Assembly: GCA_003519585.1 (NCBI GenBank)
Contig: DOWL01000056.1
Location: 1,066-11,033, forward strand
Length of the DNA: 9,968 nt
Reading direction: 5' to 3'
Origin: Nocardioides sp.
GTDB lineage: Bacteria > Actinomycetota > Actinomycetes > Propionibacteriales > Nocardioidaceae
A program made the translations under genes and the position numbers. Positions 1-7,158 of this stretch are shown here, in pieces. The notes under the pieces were generated by a model. It was not told the DNA's origin and did no database searches. It saw only the letters and a list, made by a program, of their open reading frames with translations. The stretch's first letter is position 1. Each line of letters opens with the position of its first letter.

Positions 1-674
1 GCGCCTGCTCGGACGAGGACGACCCGGGTGCCGACAGCTCGAGTTCGGGGTCTACTGCGTCCGGCTCGTCCGCGGAGCCGACGGAGTCGGCCCGCCCCTA
101 TTTGCCCGTCCCGGCCGGTGTCGAGCTCAGTCCGCAGGGCAGCCAGCTCGCCGTCGGCGACACCGCGACCGTCGCGTACGAGGTCAAGCAGGGCGAGGTC
201 GGCGTGCTCGACCTCGCGGTGACCCGACTGGAGAAGACGTCGTTCGGCAAGTCGTTCGTCGGCTGGGACCTCGACGCGGGGCAGCAGAAGTCCAACCCCT
301 ACTTCGTGCGCGCCACGGTCACCAACCGCGGCACCACCGATCTCGGCGGGCGTCGGGTCCCGCTCTACATCGTCGACGGCACCAACACGCTGGTCGAGCA
401 GACCACCTTCGCCAGCGCCTTCCCGCCGTGCGAGCCCGGCACGTTCCCCAAGAAGTTCCCGCCGGGCAAGTCGACCGAGGTCTGCCTGGTCTTCCTCTCG
501 CCCAAGAAGGGCGCCCTGACCGCAGTCAGCTTCCGGCCCACCCAGGAGTTCGATCCGATCACCTGGACCGGCTACCTCCAGGAGCCCAAGCCGCCGAAGA
601 AGTCGAAGGGCAAGGGCGACAAGGGCGGCAAGGGCGACAAAGGTGATCAGGCCGGCCAAGGCAGTCAGGGCTGA
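1..674 (+). CDS. Secreted lipoprotein, DUF4352/MPT63-like beta-sandwich (5' end cut off)
   Basis: The open frame runs from the left edge (first full codon at 3) to TGA at 672-674, and the start lies outside the window. It opens with Ala-Cys-Ser-Asp at 3-14, followed by an acidic Ser/Gly/Thr-rich stretch. That is the pattern of a lipobox end and flexible linker, so the Cys at 6-8 is probably the lipidated residue 1 of a mature protein of about 222 residues anchored to the outer face of the membrane. The body (about residues 35-190) is a beta-rich domain with alternating hydrophobic strands and two cysteines (about 142 and 160) that could form a disulfide. It resembles the DUF4352/MPT63-type immunoglobulin-like fold of actinobacterial secreted proteins, a weak family call. 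The last 29 residues are Lys/Gly/Asp-rich with GDKG-type repeats and are probably disordered. The TTG at 102 is an internal codon, not the start. Exact function is unknown. Confidence 0.8.
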   Translation, partial: ACSDEDDPGADSSSSGSTASGSSAEPTESARPYLPVPAGVELSPQGSQLAVGDTATVAYEVKQGEVGVLDLAVTRLEKTSFGKSFVGWDLDAGQQKSNPYFVRATVTNRGTTDLGGRRVPLYIVDGTNTLVEQTTFASAFPPCEPGTFPKKFPPGKSTEVCLVFLSPKKGALTAVSFRPTQEFDPITWTGYLQEPKPPKKSKGKGDKGGKGDKGDQAGQGSQG

Positions 675-682
675 TCTCACCG

Positions 683-706
683 GCCCCACCCGCCCCACCC
701 GCCCCA
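683..706 (+). repeat. 9-bp tandem repeat, about 2.7 copies
   Basis: GCCCCACCC occurs at 683-691 and 692-700, followed by GCCCCA at 701-706. It lies between the lipoprotein stop and dusB. No function is evident; it is a low-complexity C-rich tract and not a hairpin. Confidence 0.7.
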
Positions 707-734
707 GTCGTGACTACCCCGGCGGCGGCTTGGA

Positions 735-765
735 TTGTCGATTGATCGCCCGCCCAGCGGACAAT
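735..765 (+). promoter_or_regulatory. Possible dusB promoter (leaderless)
   Basis: GACAAT at 760-765 keeps the key A2 and T6 of a -10 hexamer and ends 6 bases before the dusB ATG at 772, the spacing of a leaderless start. TTGTCG at 735-740 could be a -35, though the 19-base spacer is long. The only SD-like bases, GGAG at 766-769, sit just 2 bases from the ATG, too close for a normal ribosome binding site. Tentative. Confidence 0.25.
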
Positions 766-771
766 GGAGCC

Positions 772-1899
772 ATGACCGGTCTCACGCTCGGCCCGCTGCA
801 GGTGGCAACGCCTGTGGTGCTCGCGCCGATGGCCGGGATCACCAACGCGGCGTACCGCCGGTTGTGTGCCGAGCAGGGAGCCGGCCTCTACGTCTGCGAG
901 ATGATCACCAGCCGTGGTGTGGTCGAGCGGGACAAGCACACCCTCGACATGCTGGTCTTCGACGAGCTCGAGACCGTCCGCTCCGTGCAGCTCTACGGCA
1001 CCGACCCGGTCTACGTCGGCAAGGCCACGGAGATCCTGTGCGCGGAGTACGGCGTGGCCCACGTCGACCTCAACTTCGGCTGCCCAGTCCCCAAGGTGAC
1101 CCGCAAGGGCGGCGGCGGGGCGCTGCCGTGGAAGCGCAACCTGCTCGGCGAGATCCTCGAGCACGCGGTCGCCGCGGCGGCGCCGTACGACGTCCCCGTG
1201 ACGATGAAGACCCGCAAGGGCATCGACGAGGACCACCTGACCTACCTCGACGCCGGCCGGATCGCCCAGGAGGCGGGCTGTGCGGCGATCGCACTGCATG
1301 GCCGGACGGTGGCGCAGGCCTACTCCGGTGCCGCCGACTGGGAGGCGATCGGCCGCCTGGTCGAGCACGTCGACATCCCGGTGCTGGGGAACGGCGACAT
1401 CTGGGAGGCGGGAGACGCGCTGCGGATGGTCACCGAGACCGGCGTCGCCGGTGTGGTCGTCGGTCGCGGCTGTCTCGGCCGCCCGTGGCTGTTCCGCGAC
1501 CTGGCGACTGCCTTTGCCGGTGAGGAGGTCAAGACCCTGCCCCGTCTCGGCGAGGTCGCCGCGATGATGCGCCGGCACACCGAGTTGCTCGCCCAGCACC
1601 TGGGTGAGGAGCGCGGCTGCGTGGAGTTCCGCAAGCACGTCTCGTGGTATCTCAAGGGCTTTGCCGCGGGTGGCGAGCTGCGCCGGTCGCTGGCCATGAC
1701 CCGCTCGCTGGCCGAGCTCGACGACCTGCTGGCCCAGCTGGACTGGTCGGAGCCGTTCCCGGTCTCCGAGCTCGGTGCGCCCCGCGGCCGGCAGGGCTCG
1801 CCCCGCGACAAGGTGGCCCTGCCCGAGCACTGGTTGGACGACACCGACGGCACCGGCTGCGGGCTCACCGAGGACACCAACGAGACCACCGGCGGCTGA
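772..1899 (+). CDS. dusB: tRNA-dihydrouridine synthase (DusB-type)
   Basis: A 375-residue FMN-dependent oxidoreductase that uses NAD(P)H to reduce uridines in the D-loop of tRNA to dihydrouridine in the cytoplasm. The N-terminal TIM barrel shows the Dus landmarks: APMAGITN (residues 18-25), the catalytic-cysteine block LNFGCPVPKVTRKGGGG (100-116, Cys104), the FMN-phosphate and tRNA-contacting HGRT (176-179), GNGDI (206-210) and GRGCLGRPWLF (231-241). The C-terminal helical domain carries the RKHVSWYLKGF segment (287-297). Length and motif order fit DusB. The ATG at 772 puts the first barrel strand about 15 residues in, as usual for the family; the frame is open upstream to a GTG at 643, but that extension is composition-driven and overlaps the preceding gene. 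The Gly/Thr-rich last 20 residues are unremarkable. It stands alone, 97 bases after the lipoprotein gene. Confidence 0.95.
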   Translation: MTGLTLGPLQVATPVVLAPMAGITNAAYRRLCAEQGAGLYVCEMITSRGVVERDKHTLDMLVFDELETVRSVQLYGTDPVYVGKATEILCAEYGVAHVDLNFGCPVPKVTRKGGGGALPWKRNLLGEILEHAVAAAAPYDVPVTMKTRKGIDEDHLTYLDAGRIAQEAGCAAIALHGRTVAQAYSGAADWEAIGRLVEHVDIPVLGNGDIWEAGDALRMVTETGVAGVVVGRGCLGRPWLFRDLATAFAGEEVKTLPRLGEVAAMMRRHTELLAQHLGEERGCVEFRKHVSWYLKGFAAGGELRRSLAMTRSLAELDDLLAQLDWSEPFPVSELGAPRGRQGSPRDKVALPEHWLDDTDGTGCGLTEDTNETTGG

Positions 1900-1908
1900 G
1901 CCGGGCTG

Positions 1909-2103
1909 AGATCCCCGTTACAGCTGCGGCGGAGTGGGCACCAGGGATCGACGCTCAACCACCCCGGGCGGGGTGACCTGGGCCACGCCGATCCCCGGAC
2001 CGGGGATTGGCCGCCCTGGTGCCGATGTGGTTGATTGGTGAATCGCGTCGGCCCGGAGCCACCATTCCGGCCGGCGCACGACTATGTACCCGACAGCAGA
2101 GGA
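1909..2103 (+). promoter_or_regulatory. Cyclic di-AMP riboswitch candidate (ydaO/yuaA type)
   Basis: This 200-base non-coding leader is highly structured. A perfect 10-bp long-range helix pairs GGCACCAGGG (1937-1946) with CCCTGGTGCC (2014-2023). It encloses a 5-bp hairpin ACCCC/GGGGT (1961-1974) and an 8-bp arm ATCCCCGG/CCGGGGAT (1991-2007). Single-stranded-looking blocks resemble the conserved core of the ydaO/yuaA RNA: CGCTCAACC (1952-1960), GCGGGGTGACCT (1968-1979), GGTGAATC (2037-2044) and CCGACAGC (2090-2097). In Actinobacteria this class senses c-di-AMP and sits before exported cell-wall hydrolases and resuscitation factors, which matches the gene that follows. The 3' conserved block ends next to the ribosome binding site, so control could act on translation as well as transcription. 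The family call rests on remembered consensus, not a covariance search; the boundaries are approximate. Confidence 0.75.
2098..2103 (+). promoter_or_regulatory. Ribosome binding site fixing the GTG start at 2112
   Basis: AGAGGA lies 8 bases before GTG 2112. It directly follows the last conserved riboswitch block and supports this start over the TTG at 2007, which is inside the riboswitch arm. Confidence 0.6.
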
Positions 2104-2111
2104 TCAGCGCT

Positions 2112-2993
2112 GTGGCAGACCATCGCCACAAGCGGGACACCGAAGCCCGCCGCAAGCCCAAGGCCCTGGCCGTCATCGGCCCCTTGGCAGTCCTGGCCAC
2201 CGCAGGTGCCGTCTCCATCGGAGTCGTCGCCGCGGAGCCCGCCATCTCCGACCTCGCCCCTGCCGAGGCCCCGGCCGCGCTCTCCGCGGCCACGACCGCC
2301 TCCGCGGACCGAGGCGACGACCCGATCACGCGCAATGAGAACCGCGTCAAGGCCACCGCTTCGCGGGACCTGCCGCCCCCGTCGTTCATGTCGAAGGTGG
2401 CCATCACCGCGGCCGTCAAGAACGCCAAGAAGCAGCAGTGGACCACCGACGACCTCAACATCTGGACCCAGCCCGGTGACAAGGCCGTCCAGTTGGGCGA
2501 ACTGGAAGCCGGCAAGAAGGTCCTGGTGACCGGCCGCGAGATGTGGGGCCGCACCGAGATCGTGCTCAAGGGCAAGGCCCGCTGGGTGACCGACGGCTAC
2601 CTCTCCGACGAGAAGCCGCTGACCGCCGCCGCGGGCCTGTCGATGGAGCCCTGCCCCGACCCCGGCGTCGAGAGCGGCCTGACCGACAACGCCGTCTACG
2701 TCTATCGCTCGGTCTGCCACGCATTCCCGCAGATCACGTCGTACGGCGGGTGGAGCAACCACGGCGAGCACTCGAGCGGCCGGGCCATCGACATCATGAC
2801 CAGCGACGTCGAGCTCGGCACCGCGATCGCGGAGTTCCTGCGCGAGCACGCCTCCGAGCTGCACCTCTTCGACGTGATCTGGCGCCAGCACATCTGGACT
2901 CCGGTCCGCTCCGGCGAAGGCTGGCGCTCGATGCCCTCGCGCGGCTCGGCGACGGCCAACCACTACGACCACGTGCACGTGTCGGTCTACTGA
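2112..2993 (+). CDS. Exported SH3-like / M15-peptidase-fold cell-wall protein
   Basis: A protein of 293 residues from GTG. The N-terminus is basic ([14 protein letters not shown], 4-17) followed by a hydrophobic, Ala/Val/Gly-rich segment (about 18-41), giving a signal peptide or signal anchor. A low-complexity Ala/Pro linker reaches about residue 90. Residues about 108-165 look like a bacterial SH3 domain (strands with [26 protein letters not shown]). The C-terminal domain (about 180-293) has the M15 D-Ala-D-Ala peptidase-like pattern HSSGRAIDI (220-228, candidate zinc ligands His220 and Asp227) and a terminal DHVHV (286-290, His287/His289), as in the ARB_07466-like C-terminal domain of actinobacterial secreted proteins. 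Two cysteines (181, 202) could pair outside the cell. A role in binding or cutting peptidoglycan is inferred from fold and export; enzymatic activity is unproven. It lies directly under the c-di-AMP riboswitch candidate. Confidence 0.85.
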   Translation: MADHRHKRDTEARRKPKALAVIGPLAVLATAGAVSIGVVAAEPAISDLAPAEAPAALSAATTASADRGDDPITRNENRVKATASRDLPPPSFMSKVAITAAVKNAKKQQWTTDDLNIWTQPGDKAVQLGELEAGKKVLVTGREMWGRTEIVLKGKARWVTDGYLSDEKPLTAAAGLSMEPCPDPGVESGLTDNAVYVYRSVCHAFPQITSYGGWSNHGEHSSGRAIDIMTSDVELGTAIAEFLREHASELHLFDVIWRQHIWTPVRSGEGWRSMPSRGSATANHYDHVHVSVY

Positions 2994-3023
2994 GCCACCG
3001 CGCAGCGACCGAAAGGCCTCACC

Positions 3024-3029
3024 TAGAGT
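3024..3029 (+). promoter_or_regulatory. Putative -10 element for leaderless dgt transcript
   Basis: TAGAGT fits TANNNT and ends 8 bases before the dgt ATG. No well-spaced Shine-Dalgarno precedes that ATG; the purine run GAAAGG at 3011-3016 is over 20 bases away. No convincing -35 is visible. Confidence 0.45.
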
Positions 3030-3037
3030 CGCCTGCG

Positions 3038-4300
3038 ATGGACAGCACCGAGCTGTACGACGAGCAGGACCGCGAGCGGCTCGTCGCCGAGCCGCCCAAG
3101 CGGGTCGAGGCACCCGAGCGGACGCCGTACGAGCGGGACCGCGCGCGGGTGGTGCACGCCGCGGCCTCCCGTCGGCTGGCGGCCAAGACGCAGGTGCACG
3201 GGCCGCAGGTCGATGACTTCGTCCGCAACCGGCTCACCCACAGCCTCGAGGTCGCCCAGGTGGCGCGGGACCTGTCTAGGGCGCTGGGCTCGCAGCCGGA
3301 CATCGCCGAGACCGCCGCGCTCGCCCACGACCTCGGGCACCCGCCGTTCGGGCACAACGGCGAGCATGCCCTGCACGCCATCGCCGAGGCATGCGGCGGC
3401 TTCGAGGGCAATGCGCAGACGCTGCGGCTGCTGACCCGGCTGGAGGCCAAGACCTTCTCGGCGTCGGGGGTGTCGGTGGGTCTGAACCTGACCCGAGCCA
3501 CGCTCGACGCGTGCACCAAGTACCCGTGGCCCATCGGGCCAGGCAACCCGAAGTTCGGCGTGTACGCCGACGATCTGCCGGTCTTCACCTGGCTGCGGTC
3601 CGGGGCTCCTGATGGCCCGCGGCGGTGCGTCGAGGCGCAGATCATGGACCTGGCCGACGACGTCGCCTACTCCGTACACGACGTCGAGGACGGCGTGGTT
3701 GCTGAACGGGTGGACCTGACGACGCTCGATCGCGCGGCGGTCCGGGAGGCGGTGCGCGCGTGGTACCTCCCCGACGCCACCGACGACGCCATCGACGGGG
3801 CGCTGGACCGGCTCGCGGAGGTCGGCAGCTGGCCCGAGGCGCCGTACGACGGATCGCGGCGCAGCCTGGCCGCGCTCAAGAACCTCACCAGCGACCTGAT
3901 CGGTCGGTTCTGCGGCGCGGTGCAGGAAGCGACGTTCGCCGCGGCCGACGGGCCCTTCGTGCGCTACCGGGCCGACCTCGTCGTCCCCGAGGAGACCCGC
4001 ACCGAGATGGCGGTGCTCAAGGGTGTCGCGGCCCACTACGTCATGCAGGCCGAGGATCGGGTGGCGCTGATGGCCCGCCAGCGGACGCTGGTCGCCGAGC
4101 TGGTCGAGGCGCTACTGGCGCACGCCCCGGCCGCGTTCGACCCGGTGTTCGCCGACGACTGGGAGCACGCGGCGGACGACGCCGCTCGGCTCCGCGTGGT
4201 CATCGACCAGGTCGCCTCGCTCACCGATGCGAGCGCCGTGACCTGGCACGACCGGCTGGTCCGGCAGGGCAGTAGCGCGGCCACGGGGTGGCGCGCATGA
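3038..4300 (+). CDS. dgt: Deoxyguanosinetriphosphate triphosphohydrolase-like protein (HD family)
   Basis: A 420-residue cytoplasmic metal-dependent HD hydrolase that splits dNTPs to deoxynucleoside and triphosphate, tuning the dNTP pool. The HD-box ligands are visible: His68 in [10 protein letters not shown], the His97-Asp98 pair in [16 protein letters not shown] (94-109), with His101, His106 and Glu109 in the same conserved loop, and the late Asp (207 or 208) in [17 protein letters not shown] (203-219). The N-terminal segment before about residue 28 is acidic and variable, as in many actinobacterial members. Length is normal for the ~420-residue type. ATG 3038 is the first good start after the previous stop; the frame is open far upstream but there overlaps the M15-like gene. 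The substrate spectrum cannot be read from sequence. Its neighbours DusB and DnaG match the usual actinobacterial setting. Confidence 0.93.
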   Translation: MDSTELYDEQDRERLVAEPPKRVEAPERTPYERDRARVVHAAASRRLAAKTQVHGPQVDDFVRNRLTHSLEVAQVARDLSRALGSQPDIAETAALAHDLGHPPFGHNGEHALHAIAEACGGFEGNAQTLRLLTRLEAKTFSASGVSVGLNLTRATLDACTKYPWPIGPGNPKFGVYADDLPVFTWLRSGAPDGPRRCVEAQIMDLADDVAYSVHDVEDGVVAERVDLTTLDRAAVREAVRAWYLPDATDDAIDGALDRLAEVGSWPEAPYDGSRRSLAALKNLTSDLIGRFCGAVQEATFAAADGPFVRYRADLVVPEETRTEMAVLKGVAAHYVMQAEDRVALMARQRTLVAELVEALLAHAPAAFDPVFADDWEHAADDAARLRVVIDQVASLTDASAVTWHDRLVRQGSSAATGWRA

Positions 4301-5205
4301 CGCTGGTCTGGTTGCCCTTCGACCCCGCTGAGCTGGGCGACCCGCCGGCGACGTTCGACTACGAGGTGGTCCCCTCGGTCGAGCACGTCCCGGCGTCAGT
4401 GAGGGACGTCGAGATCTTCGTGCCTCCCTACTCCGTCGGCCCCGAGGTGCGTGACGTGCTTCCGCGGATGTCCTCGTTGCGGCTCGTGCAGACCCTCACC
4501 GCCGGCGTGGACAACATCCGCGACGCGGTGCCCGCAGGTGTCCAGCTGTGCAATGGCCGCGGAATCCACGACACCTCCACCGCGGAACTGGTGCTCACGC
4601 TGACGCTGGCGTCGCTGCGCGGGGTCCCTGGCTTCGTGCGGTCCCAGGACCGGCACCGGTGGGACTGGGGGTGGCACGAGTCGCTGGCGGACAAGACCGT
4701 GCTGATCGTCGGGTACGGCGCGATCGGCGCGGCTGTCGAGGCGCGGCTGGCGCCGTTCGAGTGCGCGATCGTGCGGGTCGCGCGGAACGCACGGGACGGC
4801 GTACACCCGATCTCGGAGCTGTCGTCGCTGCTGCCGGACGCTGACGTCGTGGTGCTCGTGCTGCCGCTCACCGACGAGACCCGCGGCCTTGCGGATGCGG
4901 CGTTCCTCGGCTCGATGAAGGAGGGCGCGCTCTTGGTCAACGTCGCCCGCGGGCCGGTCGTCGACACCGGCGCCCTGGTGCACGCGCTCCAGGCGGGGCG
5001 GATCCGGGCGGCGCTCGACGTCGTCGACCCCGAGCCGCTGCCGGAGCACAGCCCACTGTGGGACTGCCCCGGGCTGCTCATCTCCCCACACGTCGGCGGC
5101 TCGAGCAGCGCGATGTGGCCTCGCGCGTACCGCCTCGTCCGCGATCAGCTGCACCGGATCGCCCGCGGCGAGGAGCCTGTGAACATCATGTCCGGCGACT
5201 ACTGA
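4297..5205 (+). CDS. D-isomer-specific 2-hydroxyacid dehydrogenase
   Basis: A 302-residue NAD(P)-dependent dehydrogenase of the phosphoglycerate/hydroxyacid dehydrogenase family. The Rossmann fold carries GYGAIG (139-144). The catalytic triad is complete: Arg218 in [14 protein letters not shown], Glu247 in [15 protein letters not shown] (241-255) and His265 in ISPHVGGSS. The N-terminal substrate-binding half contains [12 protein letters not shown] (63-74), typical of the family. No C-terminal ACT domain is present, so it is unlikely to be SerA; the 2-hydroxyacid substrate is unknown. The ATG at 4297 overlaps the dgt TGA as ATGA, a sign of translational coupling; GTG 4288 is a possible earlier start adding three residues. 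Its place between dgt and dnaG may be co-transcription without metabolic relation. Confidence 0.9.
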   Translation: MTLVWLPFDPAELGDPPATFDYEVVPSVEHVPASVRDVEIFVPPYSVGPEVRDVLPRMSSLRLVQTLTAGVDNIRDAVPAGVQLCNGRGIHDTSTAELVLTLTLASLRGVPGFVRSQDRHRWDWGWHESLADKTVLIVGYGAIGAAVEARLAPFECAIVRVARNARDGVHPISELSSLLPDADVVVLVLPLTDETRGLADAAFLGSMKEGALLVNVARGPVVDTGALVHALQAGRIRAALDVVDPEPLPEHSPLWDCPGLLISPHVGGSSSAMWPRAYRLVRDQLHRIARGEEPVNIMSGDY

Positions 5206-5213
5206 GCCCGCCG

Positions 5214-5219
5214 TAGGCT
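5214..5219 (+). promoter_or_regulatory. Putative -10 element for leaderless dnaG transcript
   Basis: TAGGCT lies in the 20-base gap between the dehydrogenase stop and the dnaG GTG, with exactly 6 bases between hexamer and GTG. Transcription would begin at or beside the start codon. No Shine-Dalgarno is present at the right spacing, and no clear -35 is seen. Confidence 0.5.
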
Positions 5220-5225
5220 GTCGAC

Positions 5226-7151
5226 GTGGCTGGCCGGATCCGCGAGGAGAGCATCGCTGAGGTACGGGAGAAGGCCCCCGTCGAGGAGGTCGTGTCTCAA
5301 TACGTCACCCTCCGCAGGGCCGGAGCCGGTTCGATGAAAGGGCTGTGTCCCTTCCACGACGAGAAGACCCCGTCGTTCAACGTCAATTCGGCGCGCCAGT
5401 CCTGGCACTGCTTCGGCTGCGGCGAAGGTGGCGGGGTCATCGACTTCGTGATGAAGATCGATGGATTGTCGTTCGTCGAGACCGTCGAGCGGCTGGCGGA
5501 CAAGTACGGCATCGAGCTCAAGCGCGAGGAGGGCGACTCGCGTGACGAGGGCCCACGCGGGCCGGCTCGCGGCAAGCTGATCGAGGCGCACCGCGTCGCG
5601 CAGGAGTACTACGCCGAGCAGTTGCTCGGCCCCGAGGCGGCGACGGCCCGGCAGTTCCTCACCGAGCGCGGCTTCGACGGGGCGGCGGCCGAGACGTTCG
5701 GGCTGGGGTTCGCGCCGCGTGGTGGCGAGGACGTGTTCCGCCATCTGCGGGCGCGCGGGTTCACCGCCGACGAGATCACCGTCGGGGGCCTCGCGGTCCC
5801 GAGCCAGCGGGGCGGGTCGCCGTACGACCGGTTCCGCGGGCGACTCGTCTGGCCGATCCGCGAGGCAAGTGGCGAGACCATCGGGTTCGGCGCCCGGCGG
5901 ATCTTCGAGGACGACCGCATCGAGGCGAAGTACCTCAACACCTCCGAGACCCCGATCTACAAGAAGAGCCGGGTCCTCTACGGCATCGACCTGGCGCGCC
6001 GCGAGATGGGTCGCTCGTCGCAGGCCGTGGTCGTCGAGGGCTACACCGACGTGATGGCCTGCCACCTGGCGGGCGTCAAGACCGCCGTGGCCTCGTGCGG
6101 TACGGCGTTCGGCGACGAACACGCCAAAGTGCTGCGCCGTTACATGGCCGATCACGAGGAGTTCCGCGGCGAGGTGGTCTTCACCTTCGACGGCGACGCC
6201 GCCGGGCAGGCGGCGGCCCTCAAGGCCTTCCAGGGCGACCAGAACTTCGTCTCCCAGACCTACGTCGCGGTCGAGCCCGACGGGCTCGACCCGTGCGACG
6301 TCCGCGTCAAGAAGGGGGACGCGGCCGTGCGCGAGCTCGTGGCCCGGCGGGTGCCGCTCTACCGCTTCGTGCTCCGGAACGTCGTTGACAAGTACGACCT
6401 CGACCGCGCCGATGGCCGGGTCGACGCGCTGCGGGAGAGCGCGCGGCTGGTGTCCAGCATCCGCGACCGCTCGAAGGTCGACGCGTTCGCGCGCGAGATC
6501 GCCTCGATGGTGGGCGTCGACGTGGACGAGGCCCGCAGCGAGGTGCGGCGTGCTCAGAACCGTGCCCAGAACCGTGCCCAGAACCGCCGTCCGACCGCGT
6601 CCGGCCGCGATGTGCCGCCCCCTCCCGAGGAGGAGATGGCCGCGGATCGCCCGGCCCGTCGTGAGCTGCCCAGCATGCGCGACCCGCGGTTCGCGATCGA
6701 GCGCGAGACGCTCAAGCTGGTCCTCCAGCATCCGATGGTGATCGGCCGCACCACCAGCGACGTCGGCCCCGAGGACTTCATCCACCCGACCTACCGCGGT
6801 GTGTGGGAGGCGATCGCCGCCGGCGGCGGCCCGCTCGCGGGAGCCACCGACGCTTCGTGGTCCGGTCGGCTGCGGGAGGCCACCACCGACCCCGCCGTCG
6901 CCTCGGCGATCACCGAGCTCAGCGTCGAGCCGTTGCGCACGGCCAAGGAGCCGAACGCCGGCTACGTCGTCCAGCACGTCGTCCGGCTGCTCGAGCTCAC
7001 CACGCTGCGCCGGATCGACCAGGTGAAGTCGAAGATGCAGCGGACCAACCCGGTCGAGCATGCCGAGGAGTACAACCGGATGTTCGGGGAGCTGGCCGCG
7101 CTCGAGGAGCACCGGCGCAAGCTCCGTGACCGGATCATCGGTGACCAGTGA
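5226..7151 (+). CDS. dnaG: DNA primase
   Basis: A 641-residue primase that makes RNA primers at the replication fork with the DnaB helicase. Order of domains: the CHC2 zinc finger (residues about 5-100; ligands Cys41, His44, Cys62, Cys65 in CPFHDE and HCFGCGEGGG), the catalytic core with primase N-terminal part (about 115-250), the Toprim subdomain with EGYTD (271-275) and DGD (322-324) metal-binding acids, and a helical C-terminal helicase-binding domain (about 485-641). Length is normal for actinobacterial DnaG. The linker before the helicase-binding domain contains three perfect AQNR units (443-454) coded by a 12-bp tandem repeat, then Pro/Glu-rich sequence. GTG 5226 gives the usual family start with REESIAEVREK following closely. 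It follows the dehydrogenase by 20 bases but has its own -10 candidate. Confidence 0.97.
   Translation: MAGRIREESIAEVREKAPVEEVVSQYVTLRRAGAGSMKGLCPFHDEKTPSFNVNSARQSWHCFGCGEGGGVIDFVMKIDGLSFVETVERLADKYGIELKREEGDSRDEGPRGPARGKLIEAHRVAQEYYAEQLLGPEAATARQFLTERGFDGAAAETFGLGFAPRGGEDVFRHLRARGFTADEITVGGLAVPSQRGGSPYDRFRGRLVWPIREASGETIGFGARRIFEDDRIEAKYLNTSETPIYKKSRVLYGIDLARREMGRSSQAVVVEGYTDVMACHLAGVKTAVASCGTAFGDEHAKVLRRYMADHEEFRGEVVFTFDGDAAGQAAALKAFQGDQNFVSQTYVAVEPDGLDPCDVRVKKGDAAVRELVARRVPLYRFVLRNVVDKYDLDRADGRVDALRESARLVSSIRDRSKVDAFAREIASMVGVDVDEARSEVRRAQNRAQNRAQNRRPTASGRDVPPPPEEEMAADRPARRELPSMRDPRFAIERETLKLVLQHPMVIGRTTSDVGPEDFIHPTYRGVWEAIAAGGGPLAGATDASWSGRLREATTDPAVASAITELSVEPLRTAKEPNAGYVVQHVVRLLELTTLRRIDQVKSKMQRTNPVEHAEEYNRMFGELAALEEHRRKLRDRIIGDQ
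6552..6587 (+). repeat. 12-bp tandem repeat inside dnaG
   Basis: Three consecutive 12-bp units (6552-6563, 6564-6575, 6576-6587) of the form GCYCAGAACCGY encode Ala-Gln-Asn-Arg three times. Only two positions vary, a third-position T/C in the Ala codon and in the Arg codon, so the copies look recently duplicated. Being a multiple of three, copy-number change keeps the frame. Confidence 0.9.
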
Positions 7152-7158
7152 GTGCTCG

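Noticed and set aside
683..706. C-rich tandem units as a small CRISPR-like array
   Set aside because: The units are 9 bp with no spacers; this is simple low-complexity sequence.
643..771. Upstream extension of dusB from GTG 643
   Set aside because: It overlaps the lipoprotein gene end and the C-rich tandem repeat; the Dus fold begins just after ATG 772.
559..1830. Minus-strand open frame of 423 codons opposite dusB
   Set aside because: It mirrors the strongly supported dusB, with no domain pattern and a biased composition.
1991..2007. ATCCCCGG-A-CCGGGGAT hairpin as a dusB terminator
   Set aside because: It is not followed by a T-run and sits inside the long 1937-2023 helix, so it is better explained as an arm of the riboswitch.
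2543..3037. Upstream extension of the dgt frame
   Set aside because: It overlaps the M15-like gene in another frame and is Arg-rich noise; homology to Dgt starts only after ATG 3038.
2082..3113. Minus-strand open frame opposite the SH3/M15-like gene
   Set aside because: It is a shadow of a plus-strand gene with signal peptide, motifs and ribosome binding site, and runs through the riboswitch side of the locus.
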